Shown: piece by piece, positions 1 through 11,406 of the stretch | Layout of the letters: every line of letters begins with the position of its first letter | How positions within the stretch are numbered: the stretch's first letter is position 1 | From: Halichondria panicea | Lineage: Eukaryota; Porifera; Demospongiae; Suberitida; Halichondriidae | Assembly (NCBI RefSeq): GCF_963675165.1 | Contig: NC_087379.1 | Location: 6,967,339 to 7,031,338, forward strand | Direction: 5' to 3' | Length of the DNA stretch: 64,000 bases | The notes under the pieces: model-generated | Databases searched by the model: none | What the model was told of the DNA's origin: nothing | What the model saw: the letters and a program-made list of their open reading frames with translations, nothing else | Position numbers and translations under genes: made by a program

Positions 1-2
1 CC

Positions 3-563
3 GAAGTCGAAGAGAAACTCTTCGGCCCCCTTAACGCTCACCAGATCTCCCTCTCCCCTCGACATCCAGCTGGCCTGGCCCGAGAGATTTTCAATCATAC
101 GAAACGAGGACTGATTCTGGAGGTCAAGGATGAGTGCTTGTACGCCACTGCTCTGTGTAGAACGGTTATTTACCACGGCTCATCTCCGATCAAGCACAGC
201 GGAACACTAATCAAAGAGGAAAGAACTAGAGTCTTCAATTATAAGCATCGTTTCATGCCCTCCCTCAAGTACACCGCCGAGGGTCGTGGCTATCCCCCTA
301 AACCGTACGCCCTGCTCAGTCTGGGTCAGCCGTGGGGAGGGGATCGACCTCTCTCCAAGAACCTAGTGACCGTGGTGGTAACCTACTGCAAGGCTTTGAA
401 TGACCTTCGAGTGCGGAATCTTCCCGTTCACGACGACCTTTTGTTTGAACCTCAAGAGGCTAGAGACATTCGCATAATTTCGCCAACGCCCACAGACTTA
501 GAAGCGGAACAGTTTTTGAACCCACACATGCACACAGCAGGGGAGATTCCCAGTGCTGCTTGA
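3..563 (+). CDS. IRF-like protein, C-terminal association domain (partial, 3' end)
   Basis: The reading frame is open from the left window edge to a TGA at 561-563, so only about 186 C-terminal residues are present and the start lies outside. The segment resembles the interferon regulatory factor association domain. A stretch reading GLILEV followed by CLYATALCRTVIYHG matches the family pattern in which a gene-coded 'gLll..s..giYA.RLCrsrvyw' strand precedes the core. About 55 residues later LSLGQPWGGDRPLSKNLVTV matches the family's 'fGqewpdgrp.ekkLI.VqV' strand. In IRFs this domain mediates dimerisation and coactivator contacts, while DNA binding sits in the N-terminal half, which is not in the window. 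No intron is visible in this part. The assignment rests on motif recognition, and a distant SMAD-like MH2 fold is the main alternative. Confidence 0.6.
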   Translation, partial: EVEEKLFGPLNAHQISLSPRHPAGLAREIFNHTKRGLILEVKDECLYATALCRTVIYHGSSPIKHSGTLIKEERTRVFNYKHRFMPSLKYTAEGRGYPPKPYALLSLGQPWGGDRPLSKNLVTVVVTYCKALNDLRVRNLPVHDDLLFEPQEARDIRIISPTPTDLEAEQFLNPHMHTAGEIPSAA

Positions 564-780
564 GCGCTAGCTTTGTTTGTCTGTTTGTATTTTTTTTTTC
601 TAATTATTGTAGTGTTTCTGTTTCTATATTGCAATGTTTACTTTTTCATCTGATGGCTTTTAATTATCATAATTGGTATAAGCATGTAGATAGGAGGGTT
701 GGGAATAATTAAGATCCATGATTTTCCTTATGTGTGCGGCTTTTTTTCGAGGATGTGCATTGCATATACATTTACACGTG

Positions 781-1322
781 GTCAGAGGAGGTACGACACG
801 CGGTTAAGCTCACATGGCTGCTATTTCTTGATTGAAGGCAAGAAAGACAAAGAAGTCGTTAAAAATGCATTCCAATGACGACATTCAACTGGTGGCAAGT
901 GAGCGCCATAAAGAGACAAATTTAGAGCATAAAACTCAGTGAATTTGTTGCTGGCTAGTAGATAGAGTTTTACAAGTAGAGATTAGATTTGTTGTAACAA
1001 CCAAGGCTCAGATGTTGGCAGTGATCCTATTCTGAATGCAGGCACAGAATACTTATTAAACACTCTAAAACAGAATTATACTAAAAACAATAATATCTCA
1101 AAATCTAAGTGGTGGTTGAAACTGGTTGAAAAGCTATTTCATATTAGTATAAGCCCAGCAATGAACCATCCTGATCTTAGAAACGTCAAGTGTATTTCTT
1201 GAAAGATACATGCCAAACCAAATCCACTATCAAAGTACACAGTCTTATGATATTCATGCACAAGTTAATGAGATTCATAATCCTTTTGGCTGGTCATGTG
1301 ACCGTGTCGTACCTCCTCTGAC
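781..1322. mobile_element. MITE-like element with perfect 20-bp terminal inverted repeats
   Basis: Bases 781-800 (GTCAGAGGAGGTACGACACG) are the exact reverse complement of 1303-1322. The flanks carry the same five bases, ACGTG, at 776-780 and 1323-1327, as expected for a target-site duplication. The 542-bp body has no ORF of note, so this is a non-autonomous DNA transposon. The superfamily is not determined. It occupies most of the interval between the IRF-like gene and the next gene, and I see nothing else in that interval. Confidence 0.7.
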
Positions 1323-1441
1323 ACGTGGTATAGTAGTGCATGTGGGCGTACCTCCAGGATGAACATCACAGCAGGAATTATGCACATGCGCACTATAGCT
1401 AGCTCCTGCATGATCACAGCTAGTATAGCTATATAGCTACC

Positions 1442-3380
1442 ATGGAGTTCACATCATCCTACATTCTCCTGTCTGCAGTACTGGTACTAGCTGCTCTTTA
1501 CTATGGCTGGGGGATGGCCAAGAGGGCAGCTAAGGTCTTATTAAAGTAGCCTACTTTTCAATTTTTATATTATTTTGTTCAGACTCTTACTGAGCTGTTT
1601 CTATTCATCTGGCTGTTCAATGGCAAACAGTAAGTTTGTAATTAAGGAACACAGTAAAAGGATTGTTTTTCAATATCCCAGCTGGCTAGATCTATATCTG
1701 TATAATAGTTGCATCCAGATAATTTTTTTTTCTGTCTCTGAGTCATTATTGTTGCAGAATATACCACAAGACAAAGCGATCTCTTCGAATGTACACCTTC
1801 AACTGCGAGACCCAATATCTGGACGAGGTAATGCGTCCATTTTCACTGTGTTGTGCCCTCTGTTATCACGTTCTCAGGTGATCCTCGAGGAACTATACCA
1901 TTTCCTAACTCCTGTCATACAGTCAGATATGTGAGCTCGCATAATTCAGTATACATCTCCCCCCAGTCCTTTAAACTTGGAAGCCCAAGGCCTCTGCAGC
2001 ATTTATGCTCAGTTCCAGTCCTTTGTACATTTGTACTCCATGCAGTCCTATTTTCATACTGGCATGCAAGGGAATTAGCTTCAATTTCAGTCCTTTAAGC
2101 CTATATCATCATGCACCCATGCATCCTGTCGTTCATACTTGCATGCTAAGGAAGCTCATCAGCACCTATTTTCAGTTCCATGCAGACAGTCCTTCATACT
2201 GTGTAGTCCTTGTGTGAGGAAGCCCAAGTAGTGTACATTTAGTGCCTATTATACTTGCATGCAAAGGAAGCGTATCAGCACCTATTCTCAGTTCTATGCA
2301 GTCCTTCATTAGTCCTTGCGTGCAATGGAAGCCCATTCAAGTAGTGGATGTGCATTTAGTGCCTATTTTCACTTCTGGATCATACCTGCATGCAAAAGAA
2401 GTGTAAGGACAAACTGTTTTAAATCATAATTATGTGCACTGTAATAATTCATACTTTTTGCCACCTGGTTGCCAGGAAGTTCACTAGGAGCTACCCACGA
2501 TGGGGCAAAGAAACGCCGGCACATTTTAAAGAAATTTTTAAAGAATATGCTGAGAGTGTCAAAGACGACGGTGACATGTATGATGAGGAGACAGGTGTTC
2601 TCAAACAGGAACGGTCTCATCTTCGGGAAAATTTGCTGGCTGTGTCGGAACAAGACTTGCAGAATCCTGACATCAAATATTTTGTGGAACGTAACCCTGG
2701 GTATCTAAAGGTACACATACTGTATGCATGTGCTAAACGGTAGTTATACCTTGTATCAGGAGAATATCATTATCACACACTATTATGTAGCTGCTAGTTT
2801 CATAGGCCGAAAACCTTTATAGTAAACTTGCATGGTAATTACTGGCTAAATGTTTAGTGACTTAAGTGACTTAATTGAACTGCATGCATGTGGCTGTGTA
2901 TAAAAATTACCGGGGAACCAGATGTTACTCTATCAGGAGTATTATGTGTACTCCTGCATGCTATAATTATATGCATGATCTAACTATATAACTTTTCCCT
3001 CAGGGTCACTGTCTGGTCTGTGGCTACAGAATTAACTGGTTGGATCTTTTCACGACTGTTTTTGATCAAATAATGAAGAAAACCTCCACTAGTAACAATG
3101 AATTAAAGGTATATTTATGTATTAGAATAATATGCATCTAATCTCTTGCATCTTTGCATAGCTTGATGGTCCAAGACGAGAGAGCGTTGTAGCTCATCAA
3201 AAATCAAGACCAAAATTGCTCCGAAGAATCACTTTCCAAGAGCAGTCTGCTAATGCTATTGCTGCGAATATGTACCATAATGATCTAGCTGGAGAAGTCG
3301 TTCTATCTTCCACCAATAACTTTGCATTTGGATTCTCACCTACTCATTCATCAAGAGATCTGCCCTTTATTGAACTCTAG
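1442..3380 (+). CDS. unrecognised membrane-anchored protein, 7 exons, 273 residues
   Basis: Seven exons join in one frame with AG acceptors and GT donors: 1442-1534, 1583-1629, 1758-1827, 1878-1930, 2476-2710, 3004-3108 and 3162-3380, totalling 822 nt with a TAG at 3378-3380. The phases agree at every junction (0, 2, 0, 2, 0, 0). The weakest site is the first donor (AAG then GTCTTA). Residues about 7-24 form a hydrophobic segment (YILLSAVLVLAALYYG) followed by basic residues, so a signal anchor or transmembrane helix is likely. A second short hydrophobic stretch (FLFIWLF) follows at about 37. The middle is charged (exon 5) and includes YFVERNPGYLKGHCLVCGY, in which two cysteines are two residues apart. 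I do not recognise the family and assign no function. Confidence 0.6.
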
Positions 3381-4374
3381 TGATCATCACATTCTGACTT
3401 GTCAATGTGTAGTATAGACTAATCAATAGTGTATATTTGGACAACACAAACATTTTCAGTTTCATTTTCATTATCTTGTACTTTATTGTGTGACATTAAT
3501 TGTTATACTACTGTATATAAATTTCAGCGTACTCTTAAAGTTGTATGACTTGTATATATAATTTATAGAAGCTGCTTTTATGCTCCTCGATCCTTGTTAC
3601 AATATTTATTATGTAATCAAGTTGCATAATTAATTTATCGAATAACGTATTAAAATTATTTGCCACATGCATCCAACACTAGTCGCCTACAGGCTAGTGA
3701 GTCTATATAACCGTGTCTAAATCGATAGATAATGTGTAACCGACCAGTTTGTGTAGATACAAAACACATCATGATATGATCAGTACATCTACTTCCCTTG
3801 ATAAAGTGCGGCCTGGGATCGAGGCTAATCAATCACACATTATATTTTTCCGTTTTTATCTTATTGAACATGAGATTTCCCAGTTTTTGAAACACAAGTC
3901 ACATGATAATTCTGCCCGCCCTTATGTGCCATACATACGCCCGGTCTTTTTTATTTTATTGCAGACTGGGATCGAGGCTAATCCGTTTTTATGTTATTGA
4001 ACATACATACATTTCCATTTTTTTATCTTATTGAACACCAGCCACGTGCCCGAAAGTTTCTGGTCTGGTCTTCATTTTTGTTCGATTGTCCCTCTTCGCC
4101 TGTGCAAACTCATACCTGAAATGAATCTACGTACGTACTTGTGACTGATACACATAGCACCAGTTTTGCTCGTCGAAACAAATATTTGGAAGACGTACAT
4201 CTAGATGAGCCATTTCGAATGTTGTGTGAACATCAATCAGCACTCGCCGATCTTACGAACCAATTCCTTCAAACACCGCTTTGCCTGATCTATTTCCAGT
4301 GGTTAATATTTTAGAGCATCAAAAACCATCACGTTTTTGATGTTTGGATTGTGATGGGCAATAGAATACCATTA
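3381..4374. other. intergenic stretch without a supportable gene
   Basis: No ORF with coding character. It holds two partial repeats of the motif TGGGATCGAGGCTAAT (about 3815 and 3967), each near a T-rich run reading TTTTTATCTTATTGAACA. Related sequence recurs at 25.2 kb and 30.5 kb, so these look like fragments of dispersed elements. Confidence 0.5.
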
Positions 4375-4649
4375 GGCCACTCCAAGTGACACTCTGGTTT
4401 CTGGTCCTAAAGTTTTTCTAATTGCATGCGGGCGGGCGGCTTTTCTCATTATGTCATTATCAATTTCACCTTATGAATCTCATTATTTTGCAAATGAATA
4501 TCATTATCACACTATTTTGTACCGCATGGACCATTATGCGCATGCGTAGTAGAAATAATGGGATAGAAATCCAATAATGAGATAGAAATCCAAGAATAAA
4601 ATCTGATGCGGGCGGTGGACCAGAAACCAGAGTATCACTTGGAGTGGCC
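4375..4649. mobile_element. MITE with 33-bp inverted repeats, TTA-flanked (Harbinger-like)
   Basis: Bases 4375-4407 and 4617-4649 are inverted repeats of 33 bp with one mismatch, beginning GGCCACTCCAAGTGA. The flanking trinucleotide is TTA on both sides (4372-4374 and 4650-4652). A TWA target duplication is typical of PIF/Harbinger elements, so that superfamily is inferred. The 275-bp body contains a short tandem duplication of GATAGAAATCCAA (about 4563 and 4582) and no coding sequence. Confidence 0.65.
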
Positions 4650-5254
4650 TTAACTGGTTCTATTACGTTGATAGCGGACTGTGCATACTTCCAGTAGATA
4701 ATAAGTGTTCTCGGGATAAACTTACATACTTCTTCTTATCTTTGCAATGGACAAGAGGATGGTGTTGCAATTTGTTCCACTTCACATTTACAAGCATCTC
4801 CCTGTTTGACTGTTGTTCCGAAAGCCCGATTATACTGGCACAGCCAAATGGTGGGATTGAGTAGTACTAACATAATGACCTTTGACCACAGGATGACTAC
4901 CAACCACTAGCTGTCCGACTGCTGATTACCTTCACCGTTTGATCATGGGAACAGTGGACCTATATATTATTCATTTTATTGTTTGTTAGTTTGTATATAC
5001 ACTTTGTGATGCCTCGTACAGTTGCATAGTACCACCTCCCAAAACTATTGACATGTTCTAACATTAATTTTATATCAGTGACGATAAATTTATTGCAATA
5101 ATTATATATAATTATGTACTTCACAACAACAACATGAACAATAGAATGTGTACACACAACACACACACAGATGTAGAGTGTTCGTTCATTCATGATCTAG
5201 TAATGGTGCAACACTGCAGGGAGAGAGAGAAACACATCATGTTAATCACTAATC

Positions 5255-7367
5255 TCAAAGTATACACTTGCTGAAACTACTAAGTCTCGCTATTTCACCA
5301 GCAGCTCGTTGTAGCATATCCAGCTTGTTTTTGAGATCATGGAAATCAATATCCTCTTTGTTGGATTCTTTTAGCTCCCCTCTCTTTTCAATTACTTTTG
5401 ATGCACAATTAACGTAAAATTTCATGTCTTTATTAAGTGATGTAGCATTCAACACGGCCTCTTGCAGGTCGACTACACAATTTAGGGCATATTGAAGTAT
5501 TTTCTCCTTTGTTGCCGTCTCTTCTCGGGCTCTCTCTTGCTTCATAACATCTAGAACTGTTGTTCCCTCATTAGTACATGCTAAATATGCCTGAACGTAG
5601 CTACTAAGACTCTGAAAAACAGCCACTTCAGGTGGTATTATCCCCGAGGCTCCTGCGACAGCACTAGCACTACTAGCCATACTAAGTATGGTTTTCAATC
5701 CTTTAATATGCTCTCTTTCAATAACAGCTCTCTCGTATTTCTCCACAGAATTGCTTGCTTTTTTTTTCGCCTCTTTAAGTTGTCCAGAGAAGTATTCTTT
5801 AGCAGTGTAAATTTGGTCATCCATTTCTTTGTGAGCTGCTTGAAATTTTTCAAAAGATTCCTCACAATCTTTTACGTAGCCGCTTAGTGAATTGATATAC
5901 ATCTTTATTTTCCTTTCTAACTGCTCCTTGATTTCAGTAAGGTGCTGTTCATCAGTAGCATACTTTGCCATCGAAAGACAATCTTCTAAAAACTCTTTTC
6001 CCACTCGAATAAAATCACGAAATTCCTTCTGTAGAATGGCAAACTTATCTCTCACTTCAGGATCTGAATCAGCTGTAATACAAACAAGAATACTTTGCAC
6101 ACACTTTTCAGCTTCTTTTACTTCCTTGACAGCATTTGACATTGAAGGTAAAAGTTCCACCAGTTTAATGGCACCGGTGTCATAAAATTTTGGACCCCCC
6201 CATGTTTTAGGCCCCCCCGGGCCTAGAATTTTAAAATTTTGGGACCCCCGGGCCTAGAATGTTAACAGTTTAGGCTCCCCAGGGGGTCCAAACTGTTAAC
6301 ATTCTAGGCCCCCCACTGTGAGATTAGGCCCCCCTCTTCTGCTATCCTTTTCTGCACGATAGAACGAAGTCAAAGTGATATAATAATATGGTAAGGTTAG
6401 CTCTATTAGTTGACAAAGCATCAAAGAGACTGCATGCATGCAAAGACTCTGTATCAAAGTAGCAAAAATGTTTGCATTATTATTCTATAATGGTATTCAA
6501 AGTGAAGGAAGATTTACCTTTCAAGTTACTCATGCTTTACCTATAAGAGTTAAATGCTTTGATGCAGCTCTACAATGTTGGATCTGCCTGTAAGACAATC
6601 AATGTTGTTGCATAGCTATCACCATAATTATTTGCAACTTCGTGCTTACTTTCTCAGCCAAATTTCAGGACAAAAAGTATAAAACATACAATTTCAGTGC
6701 AAAGACAACAATTCATGTCTTCTTCCATATTTTCCTATACATAGAAGATGTAAATTGTTGTGGGGATGCTCCAATAGCATCACTGGCTCGGCTCTCAAGT
6801 AATGTGGAATCACAGATAGAAGTCAAGAGAGAAACTGTTGTATCATGGTGGAATCACAATAGCAGTTTCCTTTTGGGACAAGGGTAATCTTGGACAGTCC
6901 TGACCAATTCGGGACAGTTGGCACCTATGTGCTTCGTGCTGCATGAGGCCTGATTCATAGAATGACATGGTGCAGTGTGATGGCTGTAAGACCAGTGGTA
7001 TACTACTGTACATGCATGAAATGTGTGTGTGTGAGGAGAGCTGCATTCAGTAACTGGCACTGCATAGACTGTGAAGACCATAGAAGACTGTATTAGTGTA
7101 TTTTGAGAATGCACTGTCACATAATGTTACCGCTGTTGCGCTGTTAATGGGGGGCCTAAAATTTTAAGAGGGGGCCTAAAATGTTAAAATTCTAGGCCGG
7201 GGGGGCCCAATCTCATGGGGGGCCTAAAATTTTATGACACCGGCACATACTTGGGTAAATAAACCTGAGAAACTTGTATTTTCAACATGTTGGACTGTGG
7301 TACTGTTCTTAGGGGGTACTAGTACTTCCAACTCTGGGTCAACACAAGTAGCTTGGTTTTTGTCCAT
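5255..7367 (-). pseudogene. helical/hydrophobic-segment protein, copy 1 (split by transposon, 3' truncated)
   Basis: The N-terminal ~40 codons (ATG at 7367, MDKNQATCVDPE) are separated from the rest (6169 down to 5255) by a ~1.07 kb inverted-repeat element. The remaining 300-codon ORF shows the family layout: charged helical region, a ~40-residue hydrophobic segment (contains SSASAVAGASGIIPPEVAVF), then a second helical region. It stops in unrelated residues where the gene is fused to INTS13 intron sequence, so it lacks the acidic tail seen in the intact copies at 22.9 and 50.8 kb. It is broken at both ends. Family function is unknown; see the entry at 50760-52016. Confidence 0.8.
6176..7241. 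mobile_element. ~1.07-kb inverted-repeat element inside helical-protein copy 1
   Basis: The ends read GGTGTCATAAAATTTT inward from 6176 and, as reverse complement, from 7241. GGCAC flanks both sides (6170-6174 and 7242-7246) as a candidate 5-bp target duplication, with one extra C at 6175 on the left. Both subterminal regions carry several copies of a GGCCTAAAATTTT / GGCCTAGAATGTTAA motif mixed with G or C runs, in both orientations. No transposase is visible, so the element is non-autonomous. The superfamily is uncertain. Confidence 0.7.
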
Positions 7368-7659
7368 TTCTGTTTTCACAAATTGATTTACAGGGGATTT
7401 TGATTTTTTGTCAGCTACATGTACTAATCTAACACATGGCAACTTTATGATGCGCATGCGCAAACATTGGCCCCGCCCTCAAAATTGCTGGGAAAAATGT
7501 TGATGCAAAAGCCCATGTCTTGGGGGGAAAGTGAGTGCTAAAAGCAGTATAACCCCCTACTAATGCCCCTATACTGCCCGTGGCTTGACATTGTGATAGG
7601 TGCATTACTAGCATTGTCTATACAAGAACATACTGTAGTGTAAGCTTATTATGAACAAA

Positions 7660-7669
7660 CTATATAAGG
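7660..7669 (-). promoter_or_regulatory. conserved TATA-like element upstream of helical-protein copy 1
   Basis: CTATATAAGG on + (CCTTATATAG on -) lies ~290 bp upstream of the copy 1 start. The same decamer occurs upstream of copies 2, 3, 4 and 5. The conserved placement suggests a core promoter inside the INTS13 intron; this is inference. Confidence 0.35.
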
Positions 7670-8548
7670 ATTCTACTATTATTTGGTATTCTTGAATGAA
7701 ATGCATGACGGATCATCGCAATCATCGATCATTACCCATTCGGTTTGTCGATCATTGCCAATCGGTTTGTCAGTGTCAAGCTAGCCTCGAGACCAGGCCG
7801 ATTTTAATCCGCCTGGATTCGAGGCATGGTAATTTGTAAGTGTAGTTGCTGAGAAGAGCAAAATTTGACATTGATTTCCAAAAAGCAGCATGATGGCTTA
7901 CGTACGTCACTAGGGGTAACCCTATAGGCGGAGGTACACCTCTGCAGCTCTATATCAGTAGTGAAAATGACTTGACGGGGAGTTGACCACTTCAACACAA
8001 CATCCTTTGTTAAGGATATCACCAACAACGGCCCATAAACCTGAATGCACGAGAGTGGTAACATGAAAGCGTGTAGGAACAAAAGTTGGGGATATTCAGA
8101 CATTACAAAAAAACTGAACAAAAAAGGTCTAATTTTCATACGAGTATATATTGCTAACTAGTTATCGTGAAACGATTCAAACCAACACAAACAGAGCATA
8201 GCCCACACAAACATACACCACATGACATTGTATAACATAATTATAGTTCATGCATGCTAGCTCATGGATTTTCGATAAAATTTATCAAAATGGTATATGG
8301 GATATTCTATGGGACAAATCAGACACTACAAAAAATGGAACAAAAAAGGTTTTACAAGCATATAGTTATTATTATTGCCAACTATGGTTACAATCACAAA
8401 CATGCGCACCACATGACATTGTATATGTAAAATTAGTTCATACGCGTTATAGCTCATGGATTTTTTCAATACAATTTATCATTGTCAATAAATTTATCTC
8501 CACAACAACAACAGCAAATGCACACACACACAGATGTAGAGTGTTCAT

Positions 8549-11146
8549 TCATTCATGATCTAGTAATGGTGCAACACTGCAGGGAGAGAGAAACACATGT
8601 TAATCACTAATCTCTCAAGTATACACTTGCTGAAACAACTTACTTGCTAGTTCTCAAGTTCTTGTAAAGCTCAATCTTTGATTCACCATAGCTACGGCCG
8701 GCAAACTCTTGATGACAGCCATCAGCTGCGACACGTTTCCTGTTTGTCCACATCGACAGTAACGAGTCTCCAGGTTTAGCGAGTGTGGGGAGTCCTCCGT
8801 CCACTATAGTGGGTGTGGTCTGTGACCTTCCTGTGTCCTCGTGTTCCACTTATAGTCTGAGCCATTGACTGACCTTCCACCTCTATCGTTGGAGTGCCTA
8901 TAATAGCAACAATCAATTATTAGAGTGTCTCGAAAATATCCCCCCCCCCCCCTGTCTCATAATGCATAATCATAAGCTACAGAGAGTATGCCAGTGCTGT
9001 ATATAAACATTACTCGCATATTTGGGAGATAATAATTAGCAAGTTGATATAGCATTAACGTTAGAGGATCTGGCCTAAGTCCCTAACCTAACAGCATTTC
9101 GTTCCATAACTAATTAGCAGGAATGTGCCACAACATTCATACACTCACTTTTCGACATCCCTCTAATTTGAAGAACTCTCAGTGGCTGTACTGCCATTCT
9201 CTGTGTGTGCGTGTGGGGGGCAATAGTGAAGGTCGTGTCTCGCACTAACCCCTCCTACCTGTCTTGACGGGAGGTGTTTTCCTAGGCAGCTGCATGCTCG
9301 GACAGCGGGAGGTCATCTGAAGGAGGAACTCTAGCAAGTGACGATGCCTCTCAGAGTTGGAGCTGTACATATGTGCCAAGTCCTCTAGCTCCGACCACAG
9401 ACTGCGATACTGTTCATCTCTGAAGGGGGGGGGGAGATTAGTGTTCACCCTGTCATTATGTCATTATGTCACGAGTACGTTACAATAATGCAACAGCTGG
9501 CAGGTCATGTGATAGAGTACCTCTTAACCCCTTTGTTCCTGCCACCAGTCGGTATTGACAGCGGCTCGTTGGCTTTCTCTTTCTCATAGAGCTGAGTGAT
9601 CACCTGATAAGAAATGTGATGACACAATTAATGTGATGGAATAAATACAAAGTAATCAATGCATGGAACTTGAAATTAGTCACCTTAAAAAGGGTCAGTT
9701 TTTATAAAGATTCGAGGTTTTGGTGTTTAGTTATCAAGAATGTCTACACCTAGGTTTCGGCCCATGGTAAACAGAGGTGACCTTTTGTTGAGGCATTTAT
9801 TTGCGCACAAACTAGCTCATTTGGTATAACCTGTACTTTATATCACAGTTGGCCGCTAATTTAATGGAGTGTCACATGTTTACTCACCTGTCTGCATTGC
9901 TCCAGCTGTGGGTCTGACATGGTCTCTTGTTTGATTAGAGCCGGTAGACAGTCCAGCTCCTATAGAGAGAAACAGTCAGTAAAAGCCTCTAATTAGAGCG
10001 GGGCCGGGGTAGCTAACCTGTGTGAGTGTGTAGATGAGTGTGTCTGCGTAGACCATGGGCCAGTGACGAGTGGCATGTTCCAACTTGCTCAGAGCTGTAC
10101 AGGTGTGTGTGAGAGGGAATGTGCAGTCAAAACAACACACTGCACATGCATAGAAGGGAACTACCCCAGTCATACACTTAAATCACCATGTAAACAATGT
10201 ACATAAGTTATGTGCTTATACAACGTATACAAGCTAGCCCATTATAAACTACACAGCTGTACTCTCACCATACACTCAGTCAAAGCTTCGAAAACAAACA
10301 CCTATAATCTTTTAGTTTTGAAATTGGACGTTCCTGTTATGGCATCCGAAAAATAGCTCCGAAAATAAGTCTGGTTTGAAAAAAACACTATGCTCTCTTT
10401 TCAGAAAATTGAAGAGTTGCATGTGCCAGAAAATAAATCGCTGATCCAAGCACATCATATATTGTATGTAGCACAGCTACTAAACACATTTTGTAACTGG
10501 ATGTTTGTTATGGACACTCACCGATCTGCTCCGGGTAGACCTTGGGTATCTTTGTCCTGTCCACTGGAGTGGGGGCCAGTGAGTTCTCCTTGACCAACTC
10601 ACTGAAGTCCTGCATGTGAGTCAAAACACGTGCAGCAATAATGGCTGTCTGTAATCCATGCAGCTATTATAGGATTTACACAACTATAAACTTAAAACTG
10701 AGATGAGATGTGCATATTGCCATGACACTTACCGATATCCGATAGTCAGTGATGCGTCCCCCCCAACCCTCGCTGATTGAGGGGGGGTCGTCAAGGTGGG
10801 GTCTCGTGGATGGTATACAGTGCAGGAAGATCACTCCTGGAGGGGCACATAATTATGTACACTTGTTAACAAAAGTGACTGGACAGTATTAGTCATCCAA
10901 TCTCAAGTCAAAAATTGGTATAGTACGTACCTCATGATAAAATGCACATATCGAAATGTACACACAATTTTAATTGTACCCCCCTCCTCCCAATATCTTC
11001 TAGAGGCTGGGGTGTGAGTACCTGAGTGGCTGGTAAGGACGTGGGAGATGATCTTGGTAGTGCTCTTCCTGGGTTGCTCTAGTAATACGGCTTTACCAGA
11101 CAGCACAAAGTTGATCAGGCAGATGGTGGAACGACTGCATGGTTAC
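8549..11146 (-). pseudogene. INTS13 C-terminal cassette 9 (exons 8-17, frameshifted)
   Basis: All of exons 8-17 are present in order: exon 8 11022-11146, 9 10733-10836, 10 10522-10609, 11 10018-10094, 12 9888-9959, 13 9521-9603, 14 9259-9419, 15 9149-9200, 16 8644-8897, 17 8549-8576. Exons 9-15 and 17 have the same length as in the functional gene. Exon 8 carries 4 extra bases (125 against 121) near its start and exon 16 carries 2 extra (254 against 252), so the frame is broken twice. Exon 9 has a GT donor, as in the functional cassette, whereas the middle cassettes have GC. No exon 7 precedes it, and no N-terminal exons exist for it. Confidence 0.8.
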
Positions 11147-11406
11147 CTGAAAGCAAAACATATACACAATAATGAACTATTGCATCATACACTGACTGTA
11201 CATATATATAGCTACGTATCTCAGTACTTGTACAGTTAACAATTTGGCAGTACGGTAAAATAACGTGTATATAATAATGAGCAAAAATAAACCTATAATT
11301 ATAGTGTATAATTATAATATGCTGCTGAATATCAATGTGCATTACACATAAATTATACATACAATGTACATGTGATAAAAATATTTCATATGGTACGTAT
11401 TTTCAG

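Larger units (their letters stand above)
5186..8040 (-). pseudogene. INTS13 C-terminal cassette 10 (remnant: exons 7 and 17 only)
   Basis: This is the most distal unit of the array. It keeps a copy of INTS13 exon 7 at 7906-8040 and of exon 17 at 5186-5213 with its pyrimidine-rich acceptor. Exons 8-16 are absent. Between them sits helical-protein copy 1, whose 3' end is fused directly to the intron 16 sequence at about 5278, so a deletion joined the two. The exon 7 copy has lost part of the lysine/serine-rich stretch and differs in frame from the functional exon. It cannot act as a gene by itself. Confidence 0.75.

Noticed and set aside
9245-9448. Small minus-strand ORFs such as this one, and those at 10 kb, 32.7 kb and 48 kb, as separate genes
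   Set aside because: Each is a single INTS13 exon copy extended into flanking intron.
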